Shown: positions 1 to 7,449 of the stretch, piece by piece
Position numbering within the stretch: position 1 is the stretch's first letter
Layout: each line of letters starts with the position of its first letter
DNA from: an uncultured Opitutia bacterium
Lineage (GTDB): Bacteria > Verrucomicrobiota > Verrucomicrobiia > Opitutales > UBA953
Length of the DNA: 13,343 nucleotides
Reading direction: 5' to 3'
Assembly (NCBI GenBank): GCA_903924185.1
Contig: CAIYAN010000269.1
Location: forward strand, 1 to 13,343
Made by a program: the position numbers and the translations under genes
The notes under the pieces: model-generated
The model's database searches: none
Seen by the model: the letters and a program-made list of their open reading frames with translations, nothing else
Told to the model about the DNA's origin: nothing

Positions 1-584
1 ATCCAAACCGGGCGTTTGTAGTTTGTATTCAGTTCCTTCAGCCAATCCTCGAAAGCGCCGGGGTCGGCGCTGCGATACCAGTGGGCGGTGACGAAATCTA
101 TCCGCAGTTTCTTCCGCTGGGCTTGCTCCATGAACTCACGCATCCACGCGCCACCACCGCCATCCGAGGAGACACTAGGAGAGCCCAAGCGGAGTTTCTT
201 CTCTTCGGCGAACTTCACCAAGAGCGGCCAAGCCTCGATGGCCTGCGCCACCGTGAGGTTGCCCTGCGAAGCGCGCTCGGGCTCATTGAAGCCCAAGAGG
301 CACTTGGCGTTGGCGTCGCTCACCTGACTGAGTTCTGACGACCCCACGGGCTGTCGATTGCCCTTCACCATCGGGACAAACTCGTAGCCCTCGGTGCCTT
401 TCCCTGAGCCACCCCAACCATACCACCACGTGCAGCCGAACTGCTGGGCGGATTCAGGACGATTACCCGCCCACCCTTTCTTCGGAGAACGGCGGGCGGG
501 CTTTTCCTGCGCCCAGGCGGCCAGCGGAGCCAGGGTAGCGGTGGCCAGCAAGAGGCGCAGGGTGTCTCGACGGCTAAGCGACAT
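1..584 (-). CDS. Secreted Glyco_hydro_cc (GH128-like) glycosyl hydrolase, C-terminus cut by window edge
   Basis: The reverse complement reads open from ATG at 584-582 to the window edge, giving 194 residues. The start has a twin-arginine signal (LSRRDTLRLLL, residues 3-13), a hydrophobic stretch and an AWA|Q cleavage site near residue 25, so export by Tat is likely. The mature part shows the glycosyl hydrolase catalytic-core signature (Pfam Glyco_hydro_cc, related to GH128 beta-1,3-glucanases): CTWWYGW at 51-57, LLGFNEPE at 96-103 with the presumed acid/base Glu101, LGSPSVSS at 133-140, DFVTAHWY at 163-170 and RPVW at the edge. In this family RPVW is normally followed by I-T-E-F with the nucleophile Glu, which would lie just outside. 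Known for the family: cleavage of beta-glucans; the substrate here is unknown. No Shine-Dalgarno precedes the start. It is transcribed divergently from the DUF4838 gene. Confidence 0.88.
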   Translation of the reverse strand, partial: MSLSRRDTLRLLLATATLAPLAAWAQEKPARRSPKKGWAGNRPESAQQFGCTWWYGWGGSGKGTEGYEFVPMVKGNRQPVGSSELSQVSDANAKCLLGFNEPERASQGNLTVAQAIEAWPLLVKFAEEKKLRLGSPSVSSDGGGGAWMREFMEQAQRKKLRIDFVTAHWYRSADPGAFEDWLKELNTNYKRPVW

Positions 585-612
585 AGAAAAAACCTAGCAG
601 GAGGTAAAATGA

Positions 613-638
613 TGCAAAGCGTCAAATCGCCCTTTGCA
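613..638. promoter_or_regulatory. Operator-like inverted repeat TGCAAAG-N12-CTTTGCA between divergent genes
   Basis: Perfect 7-bp inverted half-sites at 613-619 and 632-638, with one further matching pair inside (621 and 630), in the 83-bp gap between two divergent secreted carbohydrate-active genes. The right half overlaps the proposed -35 of the plus-strand promoter. The left half lies beside a TTGACG hexamer (minus strand, 625-620) that could be a -35 for the hydrolase gene, although no well-spaced -10 goes with it. A dimeric repressor or activator serving both genes is an inference. Confidence 0.45.
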
Positions 639-661
639 GAGGAGAGGCCGTAGCCTTTAAT
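633..661 (+). promoter_or_regulatory. Putative sigma-70-type promoter giving a leaderless DUF4838 mRNA
   Basis: TTTGCA (633-638, 4 of 6 to TTGACA), a 17-bp spacer, then TTTAAT (656-661, 5 of 6 to TATAAT). The usual start of transcription, 7 bp after the -10, falls on base 668, which is the A of the ATG of the DUF4838 gene. This would make the transcript leaderless and would explain why no Shine-Dalgarno sits near that ATG. Confidence 0.4.
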
Positions 662-667
662 CGGCCC

Positions 668-2983
668 ATGCCCCTGCTCGGCCGAATCCTCTGCCTGCTC
701 GCTGGCTGCCACTTAATGGCGGCGGAGGTCCTGTTTGAGCGCGGCCAATGGAACGTTCCCGTGGTCATGCCGGCTAATCCCGAACCCGACGAATGGTATG
801 CCGCCCATTCGCTGGTGGATTGGTGCGAACGCGTGACTGGGAAAAAGCCCGAATTAATCGAAGAGCCCGCCCTCGCTAGTGGCGCTCCAGCGGGCCTCTA
901 CGTTGGTAAGACCCAAGCTGCCCAAAAGGCCGGCGCGCTTGCGCCGCTAGGCGAGGGCGACACGGCCACCTGCCGGGTGATTGGTCGCTCGGTCTTCTTA
1001 GTTGGGAATAATCCGACCGCCACCCGCATCGCCGTCGGTCGATTCTGCGAACGCGCACTCGGCATCTTCTTTGCCTTCCCTGGCTCCAGAGGTGCGGACT
1101 GGGTAATGCTGAACCGAATCGTCGCTCCAGCTGACGACGCATTCCGACCGGCCTTCGCTTGGCGTGAAATCGGCGGACTCCGCAATGAGCTGAGCCAAGA
1201 ATGGGCCTACAGTATTGGTTATGGTCGGGCCCCGACTTTCTCCCATGGGCTCTATGCCGCCTTCGGGAAAAAGGAGTTCGCCGAAGACCCGACGCTCTTC
1301 GCATCCGTCAACGGCGTCCGCCAAGCACCCAAAGGCAATGGCTATGACGCTAACCCGAACCTCGCCCACCCTCGTGCACCGGAAATCGGCGCCCGGTACG
1401 CCCGCACTTGGTTCCATAAGCAACCTGATGCCTTTTGCGTGCCCCTCGGCGTCAACGATTTCCTGACGTTTGATGACTCCGTTCCATCAGAAGGCTGGTA
1501 TCGCGAACGGCCAGTAAGGACGGATTACGTGGTCCGCTACTTGAACGAAGTCGCCAAGTCTTTCTGGCAACCGACGGGCGACCTGCGCGGCGAACGCCAT
1601 GCGCTTGGTACCCTCGCCTACCTGCAGACGTTACGGGCACCGACGGTGAAGGTCGACCCGGCCATCTTCCCCTGGGTCTGCGCCGACCGCATCGGCTATG
1701 CCGATCCAAAGTTTGCGGCTCAAGAGTCAGCCAACCTCAAAGCTTGGGTGCAGTCTGGCGCTCGCCGCGTGGGCGCCTACGATTATTGGTACGGCGTCGA
1801 CTATACCTGCCCTCGAGCCCACTTCACCGCACAGGCAGCCTCCATCCGTACCGCGTATGAAGTTGGAGTGAAAGGTTGGTATGCGGAACTCGCCCCGCTC
1901 TGGGGCTTCGATGCACCCAAAGCTTGGCTGGGGGCGAAACTACTCGAGCAACCGAACCAAGACGCTGAAGCGCTGCTGACCCGTTGGTTTGCGGCCGCCT
2001 ATGGACCAGCGGCGGAACCCATGCGCGCGGCTTATCGGATCGTCGAAGCCGCCTGGACGCGCGATGCCCAGGTGGGCGGCGCTAACCAATGGATTCGGCA
2101 CTTCCGCGAGGAAAGCTCGGCGGCTGTGTTGACCGAAGACGAAGTCGCCCGCCTCTCAGCTTATGTTGCGCAAGCGGAGGCCGCCCTCGCTGAAAACGAT
2201 AAGCTGACCTTCCGCTTACAGAATCAGCGCTGGCGCCTGCAGCAATTCGTCGATGCCTGGACGCTCTCCGTAAAATTCCGTCGGGTCCACGCTGCCCGGA
2301 TAGCTTCGGCCCAAACTAGCTTAAAGGCCCTCACGTGCCTCCAGCGTCTCATCAAGGCCGAAACCGATTTCCAAGCACACCAGCAACGCTTCAACATCGC
2401 CTGGGGAGCCTATAGCCTGCCTGTGCATTGGTTGGAATTCATCCCGACCGATCCCCGTCAGGAATTCTGCACCGCCGCCTTCGCACTCCCGGAGCTCCGT
2501 GGAGAGTTGCCTGCGTTGACCTCGACTGACATGACCGGACTCAGCGACCTCAACCGCTTCTGGCTGGAGCGTGCAGATGAGGCCGTCGTGACCTCGCGTC
2601 TGGCGACCACCGAAGCCCTCTTTGAGGCGTGGCAGTTTCGCCGGGCTAACCAGCAATTCAGTGTCGTCTCCGCTGGCACCGGCCTCATCCAAGTCACCCG
2701 TGACGCTGGCACGTTAACGCGCTCCCAGCCAATTACGGAAGGTTGCTTCGTACAGCTCGCCGTGAAACTGACGGGCCACGAGCCCACGCGGGACGTTCGC
2801 CTGACGATGACCTTCAAGGGGAGCGGGAAGCCCCTAACCCGCACGATCCGTTGCACGCCAGAGTCGGGCGGCCTCATCTTGCCTGCTCCCAAGGGAGCGA
2901 CTGAAGTAGAGTTTGCCATCGTCTTCGAAAATGGGGTCACCCTATTGTCCGTTGAAACGGCAGTGCTCACGCCTCGGCGCTAA
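668..2983 (+). CDS. Secreted DUF4838 domain protein (putative glycan-active enzyme)
   Basis: 771 residues. The N-terminus is an export signal: a short hydrophobic run with a good lipobox, L11-A-G-C14, so it may be a lipoprotein; cleavage after MAA (residue 19) by signal peptidase I is the alternative. Residues ~20-150 resemble the alpha-glucuronidase N-terminal-like domain usual before DUF4838 (AAHSLVDWCERVTGKKP, GLYVGKT, FLVGNNPTATRIAVGRFCERALG). Residues ~200-480 carry the DUF4838 core, with GVNDF at 261-265, YDYWYG at 371-376, GWYAELAPLWGFDAPKAWLG at 403-422 and FAAAYGP near 441. The last ~150 residues look like a beta-rich accessory domain. Such proteins are common in Verrucomicrobiota, Planctomycetota and Lentisphaerota and are thought to act on polysaccharides; the reaction is not established. 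No PEP-CTERM tail is seen. It ends 2 bp before the phosphoglycosyl transferase gene, so the two are probably cotranscribed. Confidence 0.85.
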   Translation: MPLLGRILCLLAGCHLMAAEVLFERGQWNVPVVMPANPEPDEWYAAHSLVDWCERVTGKKPELIEEPALASGAPAGLYVGKTQAAQKAGALAPLGEGDTATCRVIGRSVFLVGNNPTATRIAVGRFCERALGIFFAFPGSRGADWVMLNRIVAPADDAFRPAFAWREIGGLRNELSQEWAYSIGYGRAPTFSHGLYAAFGKKEFAEDPTLFASVNGVRQAPKGNGYDANPNLAHPRAPEIGARYARTWFHKQPDAFCVPLGVNDFLTFDDSVPSEGWYRERPVRTDYVVRYLNEVAKSFWQPTGDLRGERHALGTLAYLQTLRAPTVKVDPAIFPWVCADRIGYADPKFAAQESANLKAWVQSGARRVGAYDYWYGVDYTCPRAHFTAQAASIRTAYEVGVKGWYAELAPLWGFDAPKAWLGAKLLEQPNQDAEALLTRWFAAAYGPAAEPMRAAYRIVEAAWTRDAQVGGANQWIRHFREESSAAVLTEDEVARLSAYVAQAEAALAENDKLTFRLQNQRWRLQQFVDAWTLSVKFRRVHAARIASAQTSLKALTCLQRLIKAETDFQAHQQRFNIAWGAYSLPVHWLEFIPTDPRQEFCTAAFALPELRGELPALTSTDMTGLSDLNRFWLERADEAVVTSRLATTEALFEAWQFRRANQQFSVVSAGTGLIQVTRDAGTLTRSQPITEGCFVQLAVKLTGHEPTRDVRLTMTFKGSGKPLTRTIRCTPESGGLILPAPKGATEVEFAIVFENGVTLLSVETAVLTPRR

Positions 2984-2985
2984 TC

Positions 2986-3582
2986 ATGGTCAAACGTCTC
3001 TTCGATATCTGCTTCTCGCTCGGTTGGCTGATTCTCTTCAGTCCGCTACTAGTGGGCGTGGCTGTCTTAGTACGCTTCAAACTAGGCTCACCTATTCTAT
3101 TCATGCAGGAACGCCCTGGCCGTCACGGGAGGCCCTTTAAGGTCGTGAAGTTTCGGACGATGACCGATGGCGTCGACGCCACCGGCAAGCCGTTACCCGA
3201 TGAGGTTCGCCTGACAGCCTTTGGGCGGTTCCTCCGCTCGACGACGCTCGACGAGTTTCCGCAGATGTGGAACGTGTTGCTGGGTGATATGAGCGTCGTC
3301 GGCCCACGCCCTCTACTCATGCGGTACCTGCCACGTTATAACGCCTTCCAGGCTCAGCGCATGCTCGTGAAGCCTGGCGCGACTGGTTGGGCGCAGGTCA
3401 ACGGCCGCAACGCCCTGACTTGGGACGAGAAATTCGCCCTCGACGTTTGGTATGTCCAAAACCAAAGCCTCTGGCTGGATCTCCGCATCGTCGTCAAAAC
3501 CTTCTTCGTGGTTTTTGGACGGCGTAACGTGAACTCTGCGAGCGCCGCCACGATGGAAGAGTTCATGGGTGACGGAAAATAA
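2986..3582 (+). CDS. PglC-type initiating phosphoglycosyl transferase (bacterial sugar transferase)
   Basis: 198 residues, the size of the small PglC-like monotopic phosphoglycosyl transferases; it lacks the multi-helix N-terminus of WcaJ/WbaP. One hydrophobic helix (about 10-30, with a Ser-Pro at 19-20 where the re-entrant helix of the family breaks) is followed by the catalytic domain: RPGRHG at 43-48, KFRTM at 55-59, the catalytic Asp-Glu dyad in LDEFPQ (Asp89-Glu90), VVGPRPL at 104-110 and PGATGWAQVNGRN at 130-142. Known for the family: transfer of a sugar 1-phosphate from a UDP-sugar to undecaprenyl phosphate at the inner membrane, the first step of glycan assembly. It should start the repeat unit made by the operon on the other strand, which carries PglD- and PglE-like genes. 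It lies 2 bp downstream of the DUF4838 gene, without a Shine-Dalgarno, and converges on the minus-strand operon. Confidence 0.93.
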   Translation: MVKRLFDICFSLGWLILFSPLLVGVAVLVRFKLGSPILFMQERPGRHGRPFKVVKFRTMTDGVDATGKPLPDEVRLTAFGRFLRSTTLDEFPQMWNVLLGDMSVVGPRPLLMRYLPRYNAFQAQRMLVKPGATGWAQVNGRNALTWDEKFALDVWYVQNQSLWLDLRIVVKTFFVVFGRRNVNSASAATMEEFMGDGK

Positions 3583-3598
3583 CCTGTCATCTGGGCAC

Positions 3599-3621
3599 AA
3601 AAAAGCCGCACAGGGTGCGGC
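3599..3621 (-). terminator. Rho-independent terminator of the minus-strand polysaccharide operon
   Basis: A perfect 7-bp stem (GCCGCAC / GTGCGGC, 3605-3621, loop of 3) is followed on the minus strand by six U residues (A-run 3599-3604 on the plus strand). It lies 53 bp past the stop of the last operon gene. On the plus strand no U-run follows the stem, so it would end the convergent plus transcript only weakly. Confidence 0.85.
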
Positions 3622-3673
3622 ACTTGAAACTACTTTAGCTTTCGACTAGCGGGGGCGAGTTAGTGGACTGAAA

Positions 3674-4705
3674 TTAGGAAAGTTTACTGACGATGGCGGC
3701 CACGCGATTGGCGAAGACGGCCGGCCCATGAGTGGCGGCGCGGGCGCGTGATTCGGCCTGGGCACGGCCAAGGGCAGAGTCATCGGACGACGCGAGTTGC
3801 AAGATGGCTTGAGCTAACGCGGAGCGGTCGCCGGCGGGAAACTCAGCGGCATTCTTCTCGGTCGCAAAATCGTGACGGGAGCCGATGCTGGTGGAAAGCA
3901 GTAGCTGGCAGCCGGAGAGGGCCGCTTCGTGCACAACGAGCCCCCAAGCCTCTCGATAGCTTGGTAAGGCGAAGATACGTGCCGACCGGTAAAGCGCCCC
4001 GAGTTCGGCGGGCTGAACGAAACCATGGACCTGGATGCGCGGGTGCGTCGGAATCTTATCCTGGAAGGGGCCGCTGCCATACAGGTGTAGCTCCCACTCC
4101 GGGAGTTGGTCGGCGACTGACGCGAAGGCAGTGGCGAGGCCTACGCAGTCTTTATTCTCAACATACGATCCAACGAATATGATACGCTTGGGGCGTGATG
4201 CTAGCGGTGGGCCGTCAAAGAAAATCGCTGGGTCCGCCCCCAGTAGGCCTTCGAAGATTTCTTCATCGGTAAAGCCATACCAACGGGCGACGCGCCGTCC
4301 GGAAACGCTCGCCACTAGGACCGCCGAAAACTTCCGCTTCCGGGCGAGGCGGAACCAGAGCCCACCCAGCCACTGGCGAAGATCGCCGCGCCAACAACTG
4401 TCCATCTGCAGGCAGACCTTGCCGCCGGCGGCGCGAACCTCATCGCCCAAAGTATTGAAGGACTGACAGGCCCAGCCTGCCTGGAAGAAGACCTTCGGGA
4501 CAGCCAATCCGAGGTCCGCCCAGCGGACGGACTGCGCCGCCGCCACCCAATGAATCGGTTGCCCAAGGGCCGCTTCCATCCCCTGAATGGGCACCTCTGG
4601 TCGGGTCCCGATGACCGGACAGGCTTGGCCGAGCTGCGCGATGGCGGGACGTAGCTGACGGGCGGCAAATTGCGGGAGGCCCTGCCAAGAAAAAGCGGTG
4701 CTCAT
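3674..4705 (-). CDS. GT4-family glycosyltransferase
   Basis: 343 residues from ATG 4705-4703, which overlaps the flippase stop in an ATGA; the frame stays open further upstream but only inside the flippase gene, so this start is preferred. It has a GT-B fold layout: a variable N-terminal acceptor domain (1-~170), then a C-terminal donor domain beginning KRIIFVGSYVENKD (173-186), with LHLYGSGPF at 206-214, VHGFVQPAELGALYRSA at 226-242, and the GT4 EX7E motif from Glu252 to Glu260 (SYREAWGLVVHEA). Known for the family: retaining transfer from a nucleotide sugar. It is the last gene of the operon and should add one sugar to the lipid-linked unit on the cytoplasmic face. The sugar cannot be told from sequence. 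Confidence 0.9.
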   Translation of the reverse strand: MSTAFSWQGLPQFAARQLRPAIAQLGQACPVIGTRPEVPIQGMEAALGQPIHWVAAAQSVRWADLGLAVPKVFFQAGWACQSFNTLGDEVRAAGGKVCLQMDSCWRGDLRQWLGGLWFRLARKRKFSAVLVASVSGRRVARWYGFTDEEIFEGLLGADPAIFFDGPPLASRPKRIIFVGSYVENKDCVGLATAFASVADQLPEWELHLYGSGPFQDKIPTHPRIQVHGFVQPAELGALYRSARIFALPSYREAWGLVVHEAALSGCQLLLSTSIGSRHDFATEKNAAEFPAGDRSALAQAILQLASSDDSALGRAQAESRARAATHGPAVFANRVAAIVSKLS

Positions 4706-6153
4706 TTGTTGCTTACTGCAGATTGGGCTTCGCGACGCATGGTAAGATAATAGATTCCGGCGCAAAGTAGACCGAGGATGCCCGTGGGAATTAGGCCCCA
4801 GAAATCGCCCACCGCGGAAGTCACGCTCCACTGGGCTGCGGCTAAGACGGTGCCCGCCAAGACTGCCCATGCCCACGTCCGAGCACCAATCCAGTGTCCA
4901 GTCCGCCAGCGCATGACTAACGTCATCAAGACCGCATAAGCCACATAGCCAGCGGCAAACGCAATCGCAGCCCCGGACAAGCCGAGCGGACCAATTAACG
5001 CCAACGGTAAGAGTCCCAAGATCAGGTTAGAAATTAGCTCTACAACCAGCACCGAGCGCGTGGAGCCTCGAGCCTGGAGCCAAAAACCCATTGGCCAAGA
5101 AATCAAACGGAAGAACACGCCCCAGACCATCCAGGCGAGCAAGGGAATCGCGGGGTCGAATTGGTCGGCCGTGTACAGCCAATGAATGCAGACCCTCCCC
5201 ATCGTCAGTAAAGCCGCCAACAACGGCAGCGCCAAGAGCAGCCCAGCCTGAATCTGCTTTTCGACCAGCGCACGGGCTTCGGTTTCATCTTTGGCCGCGG
5301 CGACGCGCGGGAAGAAATCCGTCGCCATCGCCGCAAAGACAAAACCGGGTAAACTACTCGCGATGGCCAAGGCCGCTTGATAATGTCCCGCCGCTACTAA
5401 TCCAAACTCACGTAAGACAATCCAGCGAGCCACGTAGGCCGACAATTGCGAGAGCAACCCAACCACCATCAAGGCGCCGCCCAGCTGGAGTAATTCGCGG
5501 ATAAGCGCGCGATCAGGCGCAGCGTCGGTTATCGCTGGGCAGTGCTTACGCGCTGCCATCCACATAAAAACGGCGGGGGCACCGGTCGCCACGAGGATGC
5601 CGAGGGTGACCCCAATGAGTGAATACCCTGCTTGGTGGCAGAGATAAATCAGCGGCAGACCCAAGAGCACGCCCGCAAAGGCGGATAGGACTTGGGTCGT
5701 GGCCAGCGCGCGTAGATGGCCGCGAGACTGTAACAAGGCGCCCCACATACCCGCTGCGACTAAGAGAGGGACCGCCAGTCCCGCCAGTCCCAACTCCAAG
5801 ATGTGTCGATCGTTGGGCTGGAAGGTCCACCGTCCAATCGGCACAAAGAGTAACCCAACTGCTAAGAGTCCGAACCAGCTGAGACGAATCCCCAGCCAGC
5901 GAACGGCGGCCATCTTGGCGGCTTGTTCGTCCGGCGTGGCGGAAGCCACCGTGCGCACGCCGGCGGTCGCCAAGCCCCACCCTGCGGCCATCGCAACTAG
6001 TCCATTAAAGGAAACCAAGATGCCCGCCAGGCCAACGCCCTCTGGGCCGACCATCAAGGCAATCGCTTTGGTACGGAAAAAAGCCGCCACCAATACCAAA
6101 ATCGAGGCTCCGCCCATGAGCGCACTCGAACGAAGGATGCGGGCGAAAGCCAT
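4702..6153 (-). CDS. wzx: Wzx-type O-antigen/exopolysaccharide flippase
   Basis: 483 residues, almost wholly hydrophobic, with about 12 membrane helices of polysaccharide-transporter (MOP/PST superfamily) type. The N-terminal half has the pattern of Wzx/O-antigen translocases: ALMGGASILVLVAAFFRTKA followed by a VGPEGVGLAGI motif at ~36-46. Two basic segments, RTKAIAL and the cytoplasmic loop KDETEARALVEKQ, fit the inside-positive rule. Known for the family: export of undecaprenyl-diphosphate-linked oligosaccharide across the inner membrane. The start lies 7 bp after the aminotransferase stop and the 3' end overlaps the GT4 gene by 4 bp. No Wzy polymerase or Wzz chain-length regulator is in the window. 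Confidence 0.9.
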   Translation of the reverse strand: MAFARILRSSALMGGASILVLVAAFFRTKAIALMVGPEGVGLAGILVSFNGLVAMAAGWGLATAGVRTVASATPDEQAAKMAAVRWLGIRLSWFGLLAVGLLFVPIGRWTFQPNDRHILELGLAGLAVPLLVAAGMWGALLQSRGHLRALATTQVLSAFAGVLLGLPLIYLCHQAGYSLIGVTLGILVATGAPAVFMWMAARKHCPAITDAAPDRALIRELLQLGGALMVVGLLSQLSAYVARWIVLREFGLVAAGHYQAALAIASSLPGFVFAAMATDFFPRVAAAKDETEARALVEKQIQAGLLLALPLLAALLTMGRVCIHWLYTADQFDPAIPLLAWMVWGVFFRLISWPMGFWLQARGSTRSVLVVELISNLILGLLPLALIGPLGLSGAAIAFAAGYVAYAVLMTLVMRWRTGHWIGARTWAWAVLAGTVLAAAQWSVTSAVGDFWGLIPTGILGLLCAGIYYLTMRREAQSAVSNK

Positions 6154-6160
6154 GCGGACG

Positions 6161-7285
6161 TTACTTGAGGACGGAGTTCACGCCAGCGATGACGCGGTCG
6201 CGGTCCTCGACGGACATTCCTGAGCCCGAAGGTAGACAAAGCCCTTGGGCGAAGAGGCCTTCGGCAACTTGACCGCCAAAGTATTCAGCCCCTGCGAAAA
6301 CCGGCTGCAGGTGCAAGGGTTTCCAAATCGGCCGTGCTTCGATGTCGAGCTTCTCTAAGGCAAGCCTCACGTCATCCGTGGTGGCCCCCACCTTCGTCGG
6401 ATCAATCGTCAGACACGACAACCAGTGCGTGGACTCGCCCCAAGATGCCTCGGGCTGCATGACAATACCAGGGCAAGGAGCGAAGGCTTTTTGGTAGGCG
6501 CGATAGTGATCGCGACGGCGGGTGACCTTGCCGGCCAAGCGGAGCAACTGGCCACGGCCAATCGCCGCGCAAATATTGCTGAGGCGATAGTTATACCCAA
6601 TCGTTGAGTGCTGGTAGTGAGCAGCGGCGTCGCGCGCTTGGGTGGCCAGGAAACGGGCCTGCTGCGCGAGCTCCGCATTATCGGTGACAAGCATACCGCC
6701 CCCCGAGGTCGTAATGATCTTATTGCCGTTGAAAGAATGAATACCAAAGAGCCCATGGGAGCCGGGGCTCGTTTCCCCGTAACTGGCGCCCAGCGCTTCG
6801 GCGGCGTCTTCAATCAACTTCACGCCATAGCGCTCACAACAGGCCTTGATGGGTGCGATGTCAGCGGACTGACCATAGAGGTGGACTAAGACCAGGGCTT
6901 TAGGCGTCCGACCAGCCTTGGCCTTCCGTTCAATAACCTCACAGGCCACCGCCGGATCCATATTCCAACTCTGGGCTTCCGAGTCGATGAACACCGGCTT
7001 GGCGCCCAGATAGGTAATCGGTGCCGCCGAAGCGATGAAGGTGAGCGTCGAGCACAGGACTTCGTCACCCGGACCCACCCCGGCGAGCCGCAGCGCTAAG
7101 TGTAAAGCGGCGGTGCCAGAGGAGACGCCGACGGCGTGGCGCGAACCAACGACCTCGGCAAACTCGCGCTCAAAGGCATCGAGCTGCGGGCCCACGGGCG
7201 CGACCCAGTTGGACTCGAACGCTTCGAGCACGAACTCAACCTCGGCACTGCCGACGTCAGGGGGAGAAAGGTAAAGGCGGGGCAT
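6161..7285 (-). CDS. DegT/DnrJ/EryC1-family sugar aminotransferase (PglE-like)
   Basis: 374 residues from ATG 7285-7283 (MPRLYLSPPD). An in-frame ATG lies upstream at 7354, but the added residues would be read out of the flanking repeat array, so I reject it. Family motifs are clear: SSGTAALHLAL at 55-65 for phosphate binding, LIEDAAEALG with Asp160 contacting the pyridine nitrogen, and FNGNKIITTSGGGM at 185-198 with the PLP-binding Lys189. The SFNGNKIITTSGGGM form is typical of PglE-like and related 4-aminotransferases acting on UDP-4-keto-6-deoxy sugars. It probably makes a UDP-4-amino sugar, which the PglD-like acyltransferase upstream then acylates. It is separated from the upstream operon genes by the inserted four-helix-bundle element; the left repeat arm stops only 11 bp before its ATG. 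Confidence 0.92.
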   Translation of the reverse strand: MPRLYLSPPDVGSAEVEFVLEAFESNWVAPVGPQLDAFEREFAEVVGSRHAVGVSSGTAALHLALRLAGVGPGDEVLCSTLTFIASAAPITYLGAKPVFIDSEAQSWNMDPAVACEVIERKAKAGRTPKALVLVHLYGQSADIAPIKACCERYGVKLIEDAAEALGASYGETSPGSHGLFGIHSFNGNKIITTSGGGMLVTDNAELAQQARFLATQARDAAAHYQHSTIGYNYRLSNICAAIGRGQLLRLAGKVTRRRDHYRAYQKAFAPCPGIVMQPEASWGESTHWLSCLTIDPTKVGATTDDVRLALEKLDIEARPIWKPLHLQPVFAGAEYFGGQVAEGLFAQGLCLPSGSGMSVEDRDRVIAGVNSVLK

Positions 7286-7296
7286 GGGTGCTTTCA

Positions 7297-7346
7297 GGTG
7301 GAAAGGTGGAAATCGGAGCAAAGCTCCGGTGCAAAGGTGCAAAGGT
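7297..7346 (+). repeat. Left inverted-repeat arm: array of 8-bp units GGTGNAAA
   Basis: Units GGTGGAAA at 7297-7304 and 7305-7312, GGAGCAAA at 7315-7322, GGTGCAAA at 7328-7335 and 7336-7343, then GGT. The middle holds a small palindrome, GGAGC-AAA-GCTCC (7315-7327). Bases 7324-7346 are the near-complement of 7843-7869 in the right arm: 22 RNA pairs counting two G-U wobbles, with one mismatch (7340/7849) and a 4-base bulge (7860-7863). Bases 7297-7303 pair with 7897-7903. The arm fills the space just upstream of the aminotransferase ATG. Confidence 0.85.
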
Positions 7347-7352
7347 CTTTCC

Positions 7353-7365
7353 AAAAAACTCCTAG
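7353..7365. repeat. 13-bp near-perfect direct repeat with 7913-7925 (tail of epsI)
   Basis: AAAAAACTCCTAG here and AAAAAACTCCCAG at 7913-7925 match in 12 of 13 bases. The second copy encodes the Leu-Gly-Val-Phe near the C-terminus of EpsI; on the minus strand the first copy can be read as the same four residues. The pair brackets the four-helix-bundle gene and the right arm but not the left arm. It may be a remnant of the ancestral epsI end or chance, helped by the A-run. Confidence 0.5.
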
Positions 7366-7429
7366 GTTTGAGTGAGTAATGATTGGAACGCAGAACAGTT
7401 GATGCCTCGGCAGGGGGAAGTTCATTGGA

Positions 7430-7449
7430 CTAGTGGCTACAATCACTAG
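7430..7449 (+). promoter_or_regulatory. Hairpin over the GTG start of the four-helix-bundle gene
   Basis: CTAGTG (7430-7435) and CACTAG (7444-7449) are perfect complements around an 8-base loop. The start codon GTG (7433-7435) lies in the 5' strand of the stem, so folding would hide it. This may hold translation down or be a target for autoregulation; both are inference. Confidence 0.4.

Noticed and set aside
365..712. Minus-strand open frame of 115 residues before the hydrolase gene
   Set aside because: It runs in another frame over the hydrolase signal peptide and the divergent promoter gap, with no motif; the Tat-signal start at 584 is much better supported.
2458..2970. Long open frame of 170 residues on the minus strand
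   Set aside because: Antisense to the DUF4838 gene; its composition is Arg/Ser-rich with no recognisable motif, as expected for a shadow frame in GC-rich coding DNA.
668..2983. PEP-CTERM sorting signal on the secreted proteins, because EpsI is present
   Set aside because: The DUF4838 protein ends in LLSVETAVLTPRR without a Pro-Glu-Pro and following membrane helix; the hydrolase C-terminus is outside the window.
7297..7346. CRISPR-like array
   Set aside because: Units are 8 bp with almost no spacers between them; a degenerate tandem array, not CRISPR.
7368..7396. Promoter for the four-helix-bundle gene starting at TTGAGT
   Set aside because: No acceptable -10 at 16-18 bp; other pairings in 7347-7432 were equally poor.
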